A stretch of DNA of 64,000 nt. It comes from Aristolochia californica. Taxonomy: Eukaryota > Streptophyta > Magnoliopsida > Piperales > Aristolochiaceae. Under the pieces are notes generated by a model, which saw only the letters and a program-made list of their open reading frames with translations, did no database searches and was not told the origin of the DNA. The stretch lies in contig JARWKL010000005.1 in the NCBI GenBank assembly GCA_029961685.1, positions 20,860,164 to 20,924,163 on the forward strand, in the 5' to 3' direction. Each line of letters starts with the position of its first letter. Within the stretch, counting starts at the first letter, position 1. This document shows, piece after piece, positions 37,801-50,690 of this stretch. The position numbers and the translations under genes are program-made.

Positions 37801-39558
37801 GTAAAATAAGCCATTATTTTTCCCATTTACAAAAAGCTGACCTAACGATCATAGATGATAGTAAAATGATTTATCATGCGTAACGGGCTATATTTTTGTA
37901 AGGAATTACATATGGATTGGGAGTGAGCACTCAGTTAAAAATCCCTTGCCTCCCCCTTTTCCCGACAATTGCAAAAACAGAAATATAAAAACTAAAACGA
38001 GTTTACAATCCCAAAAAATTTTAGAGACATTTTGGAATTATCTCTCTCTACATTTGTGCATTTTGCATTTCCATTTTGGATGTGTACATTTTGCTTAAAT
38101 CAAAACTTGAGTTTTCACTTTCCTTTCATCTCGTAAAAAAAAAAAGAGATAAAACGCAAATAGATCACAACGAAATTTAGAGTTTATGTATGGAAAGAAT
38201 TTAAAGCAATAAAAAAATTTAAGTAAAGAAAATTTATTCACGCACCACAAGCAAACAAAAAAGTTTTGTTATCCAAGTTTGGGAAATTCCACTAGTTCAA
38301 CACAAATAGCTCAGAATTTTATAAGAAAGAGATTTTTCAACACATGCTATAAAAAATGGATATGCAATCATGAAACATGTTAATGATGCAAATGACCTAT
38401 GGATCCAAACCTTTTAAAGAGAATAACATTAAATTTTCAAGTGAACGTGCGGTGGGATATTTACCCGAGTTAAACAAGGCAATATTTTTCCGAATTACAA
38501 AAAGCTGACCTAACGTTTATAGATGTTTGTTAAGTGATTTATCATGAGTAACGGGATTTATTTTTGTAAGGAATGACTTATGGATATGGAGTCAACACTC
38601 AGTTAAAAATCCCCCGCCTCCCCCTTTTCCCGACGATTGCAGAACCTGATATATAAAAACTAAAAGGAGTCAACAATTCCTAAAAATTTAACTCTTTTTG
38701 GATATATAATTTTAAATGTATAATTTTTTATTAAATCAAAACTTGAGTTTTCAATTTCCCTTCATCTTGTAAACACAAAAAGAGATAAAAAACACATAGA
38801 TCACAACAAAATGAAAAATTTTGAGTTTATGTATGGAAAGAATTTAAAGCCATAAAAATTGTAAATGAATAAAATTTATTCATACACCACAAATGAACAC
38901 AAAAGTTTTGTTATCCATGTTTGGGAAATTACTCTAGTTCAACCCTATTAGATCGGAATTTTATAAGAAAGAGATTTTTCTACACATGTTTTAAAAAATG
39001 GATATGCATGCTTGAAACATGTTAACGATGCAAATGACCTATGGATCCAAACCTTATAAAGAGAATAACATTAAATTCTCACGCGAACGTGAGGTGGGAT
39101 ATTTACCCGAGTAAAACAAGCCATTATTTTGCCCATTTACAAAAACCTGACCTAACGATCATAGATGATTGTAATATGATTTATCATGCGTAACAGGCTA
39201 TATTTTTTTAAGGAATCACATATGGATTAGGAGTCAACACTCAGTTAAAAATCCCCCCTCCCCTCCCCCTTTTTCCGACGATTGGAGAACCTGATATATA
39301 AAAACTAAAAGGATTTCACAATCCCTAAAAATTACTGCCACTTTTTGGAATTATCTCTCTCTACATTTTTGCATTGTGCATTTCAATTTTAGATGTGTAT
39401 TTTTTTCTTAAATCCAAACATGAGTTTTCACTTTCCCTTCATCTCGTAAACAAAAAAAGAGATAAATGGCAAATAGATCACAACAAAATGAAACTTTTAG
39501 AGTTTATGTATGGAAAGAATTTAAAGAAATAAAAAAATGTAAGTAATGAAAATTTATT
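34874..39558 (+). repeat. Long-range duplicated block, right copy
   Basis: Partner of 641-6606, about 33-34 kb away. The offset falls from about 34233 to 33560 to 32946 along the block, consistent with loss of one monomer between 34874 and 35551 and another within the 36224 monomer, whose start matches 2664 and whose end matches 3276. The 37571 monomer is an exception: its second part resembles type A of the dimeric block (GATGATAGTAAAATG, AATCCCAAAAAATTTTAGAG), so it may be a conversion or crossover product. Beyond 39558 related variants continue to the inversion in mosaic order. Confidence 0.75.
38239..38880 (+). repeat. Deleted monomer, 642 bp
   Basis: Near 38698 CTCTTTTTGGATATATAATTT replaces the usual TTTTTGGAATTATCTCTCTC stretch. 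About 30 bases are lost, including the TCTCTCTCTACA and GTGCATTGTGCATT segments. Confidence 0.8.
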
Positions 39559-42259
39559 AACACACTACAAATGAACACAAAAGTTTCGTTATGCAAGTTT
39601 GGTAAATTCCACTAGTTCAACCCTAAAAGCTCGGAATTTTATAAGAAAGATATTTTTCTACACATGTTTTAAAAAATGGATATGCATGCTTGAAACATGT
39701 TCAAGATTCAAATGATCTTAGGATCCAAATCTTTTAAAGAGAATAACATTAAATTCTCACGTGAACGTGTGGTGGGATATTTACCTGAGTCAAACAAGCA
39801 ATTATTTTGCCCATTTAAAAAAAGTTCACCAAACGATCCTAGATGATTGTAAACTGATTTATCATGTGTAATGGGGCTATATTTTTGGATTGAATGACTT
39901 ATAGATTGGGAGTCAACACTCAGTTAAACATCCCCCGCCTCCCCCTTTTCCCGAAGATTGCAGAACCGGATATATAAAAACTAAAAAGAGTTTACAATCC
40001 CTAAAATTTACAGACACTTTTTGGAATTATCTCTCTCTAAATTTGTGCATTGTGTATTTCTATTTTAGATGTATACTTTTTTCTTAAATCAAAACTTGAG
40101 TTTTCACTTTCCCTTCATCTTGTAAACAAAAAAAAATATAAAAGGCAAATAGATCACAATAAAATGAAACTTTTAGAGTTTGTGTATGGAAATAATTATA
40201 CGCAATAACCAAATGTAAGTAAAAAAAATTTATTCACACACCACGAATGAAAAGTTTTGCTATCCATGTTTGGGAAATTCTTCTAGCTCAACCATAATAG
40301 CTCAAAATTTTATACGATAGAGATTTTTCTACACATGTTTTAAAAAATGGATATGCATGCTTGAAAAATGTTAAAGATGCAAATGACCTATGGATCCAAA
40401 TCTTTTAAAGAGAAGAACATTAAATTCTCAAGTGAACGTGCGGTGGGATATTTACTCGAGTCAAACAAGACATTATTTTGCCCTTTTACAAAAAGTTGAC
40501 CTAACGATCATAGATGATTGTAAAGGGATTTATCATGAGGAATGAGCTATATTTTTGTAAGGAATGACTTATGGATTGGGAGTCTACAATTAGTCAAAAA
40601 TGTCTCACCTCCCCCTTTTCCCGACGATTGCAGAACCTGGTATATAAAAATTTAAAAGAGTTTACAATCCCTAAAAAATACAAACACTTGTTTGAATTAT
40701 CACTCTCTACATTTTTTTACATTGTGCATTTCCATTTTAGATGTATACTTTTTTTTTAATTCAAAACTTGAATTTTCACTTTCGCTTTATCTTGTAAACA
40801 AAAAAAGAGTTGAAAGGCAAATAGATCACAACAAAATGAAAATTTTAGTGTTCATGTATGGATATAATTTAAAGCAATTAACAAAAATAAGTAAAGAAAA
40901 TTTATTCACACACCACAAATGAACTCAAAAATTTTGTTATCCAAGTTTCGGAAATTCCACTAGTTCAACCTGAATAGATCAGAATTTTATAAGAAGGAGA
41001 TTTTTCTACACATGTTTTAAAAAATGGATATGCATGCTTTGAAAGAGTTAAAGATGCAAATGACCTATGGATCCAATCTTTTCAAAGAGAATAACATTAA
41101 AATCTGACGCGAACGAGCGGTGGGATATTTACCCGAGTGAAACAAGCCATTATTTTGCCCATTTACAAAAAGTCAACCTAACGATCCTAGATGATTGTAA
41201 AGTGATTTATCATGTGTAACATAATAAATTTTTTGTAAGGAATGACTTATGGATTGGGAGTCCACAATCAGTCAAAAATCCCTAGCCTCTCCCTTTTCCT
41301 GATGATTATAGAACCTGATATATAAAAACTTAAAAGAGTTTACAATCCCTAAAAATGACAGACACTTTTTTGGATTATCACTCTCTACAATTGTACATTG
41401 TGCATTTCCATTTTAGATGTATAATTTTTTCTTAAATCAAAAATTTAGTTTTCACTTTCCCTTCATCTCGTAAACAAAAAATGATATAACAGGCAAATAG
41501 ATCACAACAAAATAAAAATTTTAGAGTTTATGTATGGAAATAATTTAAAGCAATAAACAAATGTAAGTACATAAAATTTATTCACACACCAAAAATGAAC
41601 ACAAAAGTTTTGTTATCCAAGTTTTAGAAATTCCTCTAGTTCAATCCCAATAGCTCAGAATTTTATAAGAAGCGATTTTTCTACACATGTTTTAAAAAAT
41701 AGATATGCATGCTTGAAACATGTTAAAGATGCAAATGACCTATGGATCCAAACCGTATATAGAGAATAACATTAAATTCTCAAGTGAAGGTGCGGTGGGA
41801 TTTTTACCCGAGTGAAACAAACCATTATTTTGCCCATTAACAAAAAGCTGACCTAACGATCCTAGGTGATTGTCAAGTGATTTATCATGCGTAATGAGAT
41901 ATTTTTTTTTTTGCAAAGAATGACTTATGGATTCAGAGTCTACAATCAGTCAAAAATCCTTCGCCTCGCCCTTTGCCAACGATTGCAGAACCTCATATAT
42001 AAAAACTAAAAGGAGTTTACAATCCGTAAATATTACAGACACTTTTTGGAATTATCTCCCTCTACATTTTTGCATTGTGCATTTCAATTTTAGATGTGTA
42101 CTTTTTTCTTAAACCAAAACTTGAGTTTTCACTTTCCCTTCATCTCGTAAACAAAAAAAGAAATAAATGGCAAATAGATCACAACAAAATGAAACTTTTA
42201 GAGTTTATGTATGGAAACAATTTAAATAAATAAATAAAAGTACGTAAAGAAAATTTATT

Positions 42260-42340
42260 CACACACTACAAATGAACACAAAAGTTTTGATATGCAAGAT
42301 TCTTCAATCGTCAGGAAAAGGGGGAGGCGGGGGATTTTTA
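42260..42340. other. Orientation switch (inversion breakpoint) in the array
   Basis: A forward monomer starts at 42260 and is followed for about 38 bases, ending in TATGCAAG at 42291-42298. Forward monomers would continue TTTGGGAAATTCC. Instead the sequence becomes the reverse complement of the monomer's middle, beginning ATTCTTCAATCG and running straight into the G-rich block. The incoming side is closest to the reverse-arm copy at 44316-44340, which reads CAGATTCTTCAATCG, so the two partners share only AG at 42297-42298. The forward side stops near monomer position 38 and the reverse side enters near position 390-400, so this is not a symmetric hairpin. It looks like illegitimate joining. 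Confidence 0.9.
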
Positions 42341-44725
42341 ACTGAGTGTTGACTCCCAATCCATAAGTCATTCCTTAAAAAAATATAGCCCGTTACGCAT
42401 GATAAATCACTTTATAATCATCTATGATCGTTAGGTTAGCTTTTTATAAATGGGAAAAGTAATGGCATGTTTGACTCGGGTAAATATCCCACCAAACGTT
42501 CACTTGGGAATTTAATGTTATTCTCTTTAAAAGGTTTGGATCCATCGTCATTTCCATCTTTAACATGTTTCAAGCATGCATATCCATTTTTTAAAACATG
42601 GGTAAAAAAATCTCTTTCTTATAAAATTCTGAGCTATTAGGATTAAACTAGTGGAATTTCCCAAACTTGGATAACAAAACTTTTGTGTTCTTTTGTGATG
42701 TGTGCATAAATTTTATTTACTTACATTTTTTATTGCTTTAAATTCTTTCCATACATAAACTCTAAAATTTTCATTTTGTTGTGATCTATTTGCCCTTTAT
42801 TTGTTATTTTGTTTACGAGATGAAGAGAAAGTGAAAACTGAAGTTTTGATTTAAGAAAAAAGTATACATCTAAAATGAAAATTCTCAATGCACTAATGTA
42901 GAGAGAGATAATTCAAAAAAGCCTCTTTATTTTTTAGGGATAGTAAACTCTTTTTAGTTTTTACATATTAGGTTCTGCAATCATCGGGAAAAAGCGGAGG
43001 TGGGGGATTTTAAACTGAGTTTTGACTCCCAATCCATAAGTCATTCCTTACAAAAATATAGCCCAATACGCATGATAAATCACTTTACTTTAATCTATGA
43101 CCGTTAGCTCAACTTTTTGTGAAAGGGAAAAATAATGGCTTGTTTGACTCGAGTAAATATCCCACTGCATGTTAACTTGGGAATTTTATGTTTTTCTCTT
43201 TAAAAGGTTTCGATCCATAGGTAATTTGCATCTTTAACATGTTTCAAGCATGCATATCCATTTTTTAATATTTGTTTTGAAAAATATCTTTCTTATAAAA
43301 TTCCGAGCTATTAGGTTTGAACTAGTGGAATTTCCAAAAATTGGATAACAAAACTTTTGTATTCTTTTGTGGTGTGTGAATAAATTTTCTTTACTTACAT
43401 TTGTTATTTATTTAAATTATTTCCATACATAAACTCTAAAAATTTTATTTTGTTATGAGCTATTTCCCTATTATCTCTTTTTTAGTTTACGAGATGAAGG
43501 GAAAGTGAAAACTCAAGTTTTGATTTAAGAATAAAGTATACATCTAAAATGTAAATGCACAATGCAAAAATGTAGAGAGAGATAATTCAAAAAAGTGTCT
43601 GTAATTTTTAGGGATTGTAAACTCTTTATAGTTTTTATATATCAGGTTCGACAATCAACAGGAAAAGAGGGAGGCAGGGGATTTTTAACTGAGTGTTGGC
43701 TCTCAATCCATAAGTCATTACTTACCAAAATATAGCATGTGATGCATGATAAATCACTTTACAATCATCTATGATCTTTAGGTCAGCTTTTTGTAAATGA
43801 CAAAATAATGGCTTGCTTGACTTGGGTAAATATCCCTTCGCACGTTCACTTAGGAATTTAATGTTATTCTCTTTAAAAAGTTTGGATCCATAGGTCATTT
43901 GAATCTTTAACATGTTTCAAGCATGCATATCCATTTTTTAAAACATGTGTAGAAAAATCTCTTTCTTATAAAATTCTGAGCTATTCGGGTAGAGCTTGTG
44001 GGATTTTCCAAACATGGATAACAAAAATTTTGTGTTCATTTGTGGTGTGTGAATAAATTTTATTTACTTAAATTTTTTATTGCCTTAAATTGTTTCCAAA
44101 CATAAACTCAAAAATTTTCATTTTGTTGTGATCTGTTTGCCTTTTATCTCTTTTTTTTTTTACAAGAAGAAGGAAAAGTGAAAACACTAGTTTTGATTTA
44201 AGAAAAAAATATATATCTGAAATGGAAATGCAGAATGCAAAAATGTAGAGAGAGATAATTCCAAAAAGTGTCTATAATTTTTAGGGATTGTAAACTCTTT
44301 ATAAATTTTATATTTCAGATTCTTCAATCGTCGGGAAAAGGGGGAGGCGGGGGATTTTTAATTGACTGTTGACTCCCAATCCATAAGTCATTCCATACAA
44401 AAATATAGCCGATTACGCATGATAAATCACTTTACAATCATCTATGATCGTTAGGTCAGATTTTTATAAATGGGCAAAATAATGGCTTGTTTGACTCAGC
44501 TTAATATCCCACTGCACGTTCACCTGGGAATTTAATGTTATTCTCTTTAAAAGGTTTGGATCCATTGGTCATTTGCATCTGTAACATGTTTCAAACACGC
44601 ATATCCATTTTTTAAAACACGTGTAAGAAAATCTCTTTCATAGAAAATTCTGAGGTATTTGGGTTGAACTAGTGGAATTTCCCAAACTATGATAACAAAT
44701 CTTTTGAGTTCTTATGTGGTATGTG

Positions 44726-45346
44726 AATAAATTTTCTTTACTTACATTTGTTATTGCTTTAAATTATTTCCATACATCAACTCTAAAATTTTCATTTTGT
44801 TGTGATCTATTTCCCTTTTATCTCTTTTTTTGTTTATGAGATGATGGGAAAGTGAAAACTCAAGTTTTGATTTAAGAAAAAAGTATACATCTAAAATGGA
44901 AACGCACAATGCAAAAATGTAGAGAGACATAATTCCACAAAGTCTTTGCAATTTTTAGGGTTTGTAAAATCTTTTCATTTTTTATATATTAGGTTCTGTA
45001 ATCATCGGGAAAAGGGGAGGCGGGGGATTTTTAACTGAGTGTTGACTCCCAATCCATAAGTCATTCCTTACAAAAATATAGTTTGTTACACATGTTAAAT
45101 CACTTTACCATCATCTAGGGAAAATATCCCACTGCACATTCACTTGGGAATTTAATTTTATTCTATTTAAAAGGTTTGGATCCATAGGTCATTTGCATCT
45201 TTAACATGTTTCAAGCATTCATATCTATTTTTTAAAACATGGGTAGAAAAATCTCTTTCTTATAAAATTTAGATGTATAAAGGGTTGAACTAGTGGGATT
45301 TCCCAAACTTGGATAACAAAACTTTTGTGTTCTTTTGTGGTGTGTG
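44726..45346 (-). repeat. Deleted monomer, 621 bp
   Basis: Near 45117 CATCATCTA runs into GGGAAAATATCCC, with about 50 bases lost, including most of the CENP-B-like element and the ACAAGCCATTATTTTGCCC segment (forward sense). Confidence 0.82.
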
Positions 45347-48300
45347 AATAAATTGTCTTTACTTACATATGTTATTGCTTTAAATTCTTTCCATACATAA
45401 AGTCTAAAATTTTCATTTTGTTGTGATCTAATTGCCTATTATCAATTTTTTTTGTTTAGGAGAAGAAGGGAAAGAGAAAACACAAGTTTTGATTTAAAAA
45501 AAAGTATACACCTAAAATGGAAATGCACAATGCACTAATCTAGAAATATAATTCCAAAAAGTGTCTATAATTTTTAGGGATTGTAAACTCTTTTTAGATT
45601 TTACATATCAGGTTCTGCAAACATCGGGAAAAGGGGGAGGTGGGGGATTTTTAACTAAGAGTTGACTCCCAATCCATAAGACATTCCTTAAAAAAATATA
45701 GCCTGTTACGCTTTATAAATCACTTTACAATCATCTATGATCGTTAGGTCAACCTTTTGTAAATGGGCAAAATAATGGCTTGTTTGACTCGGGTAAATAT
45801 CCCAGCGGACGTTCACTCGGGAATTTAATGTTATTTACTTTAAATGGTTTGGATCCATAGGTTATTTGCATCTTTAACTTGTTTTAAGCATATATATCAA
45901 TTTTTAAAATATGGGTAGAAAAATCTCTTTCTGATGAAATTCCAAGCTATTAGGGTTGAACTAGTGGGATTTCCCAAACTTGGATAACAAAAACTTCTGT
46001 GTTCATTTGTGGTGTGTGAATAAATTTTATTTACTTACATTTGTTATTACTTTAAATTCTTTCCATACATAAACTCTAAATTTTTCATTTTGTTGTGAGC
46101 TATTTAACTTTTATCTCTTTTTTTGTTTATGAAATGAAGGGAAGTGAAAACGGAAGTTTTGATTTAAGAAAAAAGTATACATCTAAAATGGAAATGCACA
46201 ATGCACAAATGTAGAGAGAGATAATTCCAAAAAGTGTCTGTAATTTTTAGGGATTGTAAATTCTTTTTAGTTTTTATATATCAGGTTCTGCAATTGTCGG
46301 GAAGAGGGGGAGGTGGGGGATTTTTAACAGAGGGTTGACTCCCAATGAATTAGTCATTCCTTACAAAAAATATAGCCCGTTACGTATGATAAATCACTTT
46401 ACAATCATCTATGACCGTTCGGTCAGCTTTTTTTAAGTAGGCAAAATAATGGCATGTTTGACTCTGGTAAATATCCCACTGTATGTTCACTTGGGAATTT
46501 AATGCTATTCTCTTTAAAAGGTTTGGTTACATAGGTCATTTGCATCTTTAACATGTTTTAAGCATGCATATCCTTTTTTTAAAACATGTGTAGAAAAATC
46601 TCTTTCGTATAAAATTCTGAATTATTAGGGTTGAATTTGTGGAATTTCCAAAACTTGGATAACAAAACTTTTGTGTTCTTTTTTGGTGTGTGAATAAATT
46701 TTCTTTACTTACATTTGTTATTGATTTAAATTCTTGCCATACATAAACTCTAAAATTTTTATTTTGTTGTGATCTATTTTCCTTTTATCTCTTTTTTTGT
46801 TGTGATCTAAAATTCAAGTGTTGATTTAAGAAAAAAGTATACATCTAAAATGGAAATGCACAATGCACAAATGTATTGAGAGATAATTCCCAAAAGTGTC
46901 TGTAATTTTTAGGGATTGTAAACTCTTTTTAGTTTTTATATATCAAGTTCTGCAATCGTCAAGGAAAGGGGGAGGCGGGGCATTTTTACCTATGTGTTGA
47001 CTCCCAATCCATAAGTCATTCCTTACAAAAATATAGCCCGTTACGCATGATAAATCACTATACAATCATCTATAATCGTTAGGTGAGCTTTTTTTAAATG
47101 ACAAAATAATGGGTTGTTTGACTCGAGTAAATATCCCACCGCACGTTCATTTGGGAATTTTATGTTATTCTCTTTAAAAGGTTTGGATCCACAGCTCATT
47201 TGCATCTTTAACATGTTTCAAGAAAGCATATCCATTTTTTAAAACATGTGTAGAAAAATATCTTTCTAATAAAATTCCGACCTATTAGGGTTGAACCAGT
47301 GGAATTTCCCAAACTTGGATGAAAAAAACTTTTTGTGCTCATTTGTGGTGTGTGAATAAATTTTCATTGCTTTAAATTCTTTCCATACATCACCTCTAAA
47401 AATTTCATTTTGTTGTGATCTATTTGCCCTTTATCACTTTTTTTGTTTACGAGATGAAGGGAAGTGAAAACTCTTGTTTTGATTTAAGAAAAAAGTATAC
47501 ATCTAAAATGGAAATGTAGAATGCACAAATGTAGAGAATGATAATTCCAAAAATTGTCTGTAATTTTTAGGGAATGTAAAATCTTTTTAGTTTTTATATA
47601 TTAGGTTCTGCATTCGTCGGGAAAGGGCGGAGGCGGGTGATTTTTAACTGAGTGTTGACTCCCAATCCACAAGTCATTCCTTACAAAATATAGCCCATTA
47701 CGCATGATAAATCACTTTACAATAATCTATAATCGTTAGGTCAAATTTTTGTAAATGGGCAAAATAATGGCTTGTTTGACTCGGGTAAATATCCTACCGC
47801 ATGTTCACTTGGGAATTTAATGTTATTCTCTTTAAAACGTTTGGATCCATAGGTCATTTGCATCTTTAACATGTTTCAAGCATGTGGATCTTTTTTTTAA
47901 AACATGTGTTCAAAAATTTCTTTCTTATAAATTCCGAGCTTCGAGAGATGAACTAGTGGAATTTCCCAAACTTGGATAACAAAACTTTTGTGTTCTTTTG
48001 TGGTGTGTGGATTAATTTACTTTACTTACGATTGTTATTGCTTTAAATTCTTTCCATACATAAACTCTATAATTTTCATTTTATTGTGATGTTTTTCCCT
48101 TTTATCTCTTTTTTTGTTTACGAGATGATGGGAAAGTGAAAACTCAAGTTTTGATTTAAGAGAAAAGTATACATCTAAAATGGAAATGCACAATGCACAA
48201 ATTTAGAGAGTGATAATTCCAAAACGTGACTGTAATTTGTAGGTATTGTAAACTCTTTTTAGTATTTATATATCAGGTTCTGCAATCATCGGGAAAAGGG

Positions 48301-50690
48301 GGAGGCGGGGGATTTTTAACTGAGTATTGATTCCCAATCCATAAGTCATTCCTGAAAAAAATATTGCCCGTTACGCATGATAAATCACTTTACAATCATC
48401 TAGGATCGTTAAGTCAGCTTTTTGTAAATGGACAAAATAATGGCTTGTTTGACTCGGGTAAATATCTCACCGCACGTTTACTTTGGAATTTAATGTTACT
48501 CTCTTTAAAAGGTTTGGATCCATAGGTCATTTGCATCTTTAAAATGTTTCAAGCATGCACATCCAAAACATGTGCAGAAAAATTTCTTGCTTAAACAATT
48601 CAGATATGTTAGGGTTGAACTAGTGGGATTTACCAAACTTGGTTCACAAAACTTTTGTGTTCATTTGTGGTGTGTGAATAAATTTTCCTTACTTAATTTT
48701 TTATTGCTTTAAATTCTTTCCTTACATAAACTCTAAAATTTTCATTTTGTTGTTATTTAATTGCCTTTTATATCTTTTTTTTGTTGACGAGATGATGGGC
48801 TAGTGAAAACTCAAGTTTTGATTTCAGAAAAAAGTATACATCTAAAATGGAAATGCACAATGCACAAGTGAAGAGAGAAATAATTTCAAAAAGTGTCTGT
48901 AATTTTTAGGGATTGTAAAATCTTTTTAGTTTTTATATATCAGGTTCTGCAATCGTCGGGAAGAGGGGGAGGAAGGGGATTTTTAACTGAGTGTTGACTC
49001 CCTGTCCTTAAGTCATTCTTTAAAAAAATATTTCTCATTACGCCTGATAAATCATTTTACATTCATCTATGATCGTTAGGTCAGCTTTTTGTAAATGGGC
49101 AAAATAATGGCTTGTTTGACTAGGTAAATATCCCACGACATGTTCACTTGGGAATTTAATATTAGTCTCTTTCAAAGGTAATCCATAGGTGAGTTGCATC
49201 TTTAACATGTTTCAAGAATATAAATCTTTTTTTTAAAACATGTGCAGAAAAATTGCTTTCTTATAAAATTCCGAGCAATTAGGTTTTAACTAGTGGGAGT
49301 TCCCAAACTTAGATAACAACACTTTTTTGTTCATTTGTTGTGTATGAATAAAATTTCTTTTCTTAAATATTTTATTGCTTTAAATTCTTTCCATTCATGA
49401 AATCAAAAATTTTCATTTCATTGTGATCTATTTGCCTTTTATCTCTTTTTTTTTTAACGAGATGAAGGGAAAGTGAAAAATCAAGTTTTGATTTAAAAAA
49501 AAAGTATCCATCTAAAATTGAAATGCACAATGCACAAATGTAGAGAGAGATAATTACAAAAAGTTTCTATAATTTTTATGGATTGTAAACTCTTATTAGT
49601 TTTTATACGTCAGGTTCTGCAATCGTCGGGAAAAGGGGGAAGCGGGGATTTTTAACTGAGTGTTGACTCCCAATCCATAAGTCATTCCTTACAAAAATAT
49701 AGGCTGTAACACATGATAAATCACTTTACAATCATCTATAATCGATCGGTCAAATTTTTATAAATGGGCAAAATAATGGCTTGTTTGATTCGGGTAAATA
49801 TCCCACCGCACGTTCACTTGGGAATTGAATGTTATTCTCTTTAAAAGGTTTGGACCCATAGGTCATTTGCATCTTTAACATGTTTCAAGCATGCATATCA
49901 ATTTTTTAAAACATGTGTAGAAAAATCTCTTTCTTATTAAATTCTGAGCTATTAGGGTTCAACTAGAAGGATTTCCCAAACATGGATAACAAAACTTTTG
50001 TGTTCATTTGTGGTGTGTGAATTAATTTTTTTTACTTACATTTGTTATTGCTTTAAATTCTTTCCTTACATAAACTCTAAAATTTTCATTTTGTTGTAAT
50101 CTATTTGCATTTTATCTCTTTTTTTGTTTACGAGATGAAGGGAAAGTGAAAACTCATGTTTTTGATTTAAGAAAAAAGTATAGATCTAAAATCCAAATAC
50201 ACAATTCACAAATGTAGAGAGAGATACTTCCAAAAAGTGTCTATCATTTTTAGTGAATGTAAATTCTTTTTAGTTTTATATATCAAGTTTTGCAATCGTT
50301 GGGAAAAAGGGGGAGGTGGGGGATTTTTAACTGAGTGTTGACTCCCAATCCATAAGTCATTCCGTACAAAAATATAGCCCATTTCGCATGATAAATCACT
50401 TTACATTACTCTATGATCCTTAGGACTGGTTTTTCTGAATGGGCAAAATAATGGCTTGTTTGACTCGGGAAAATATCCCACCGCATGTTCACTTGGGAAT
50501 TTAATGTTATTCTCTTTAAAAGGTTTGGATCCATAAGTCATTTGCATCTTTAAAATGTTTCAAGCATGCAAATCCTTTTTTTAAAATATGTTTTGAAAAA
50601 TTTATTTCTTATAAATTCCGAGCTTTAAGGGTTGAACTAGTGGAATTTCCCAAAGTTGGATAACAAAACTTTGGGTTCTTTTGTGGCGTT

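Larger units (their letters stand above)
1..42297 (+). repeat. Satellite array, forward-oriented arm (~675-bp monomer)
   Basis: Head-to-tail tandem array. The CACACACCAC landmark (or a close variant) begins at 641, 1316, 1991, 2664, 3276, 3950, 4625, 5299, 5969, 6607, 7282, 7957, 8633, 9307, 9982, 10651, 11326, 12001, 12678, 13350, 14025, 14691, 15369, 16045, 16706, 17368, 18048, 18585, 19252, 19926, 20593, 21266, 21945, 22482, 23154, 23670, 24346, 24984, 25656, 26335, 27007, 27468, 28143, 28818, 29492, 30154, 30828, 31503, 32178, 32850, 33523, 34199, 34874, 35551, 36224, 36896, 37571, 38239, 38881, 39559, 40235, 40907, 41583 and 42260. Most spacings are 666-680 bp; shorter ones reflect deletions listed separately. 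Bases 1-640 are a monomer missing only its first ~20 bases. The sequence is strongly AT-rich apart from one C-rich island per monomer. No unrelated sequence interrupts the arm and no reading frame exceeds about 80 codons. Family and host are not recognised. Confidence 0.97.

Noticed and set aside
1..42297. CRISPR array
   Set aside because: The whole ~675-bp unit is repetitive, with no short repeats separated by unique spacers.
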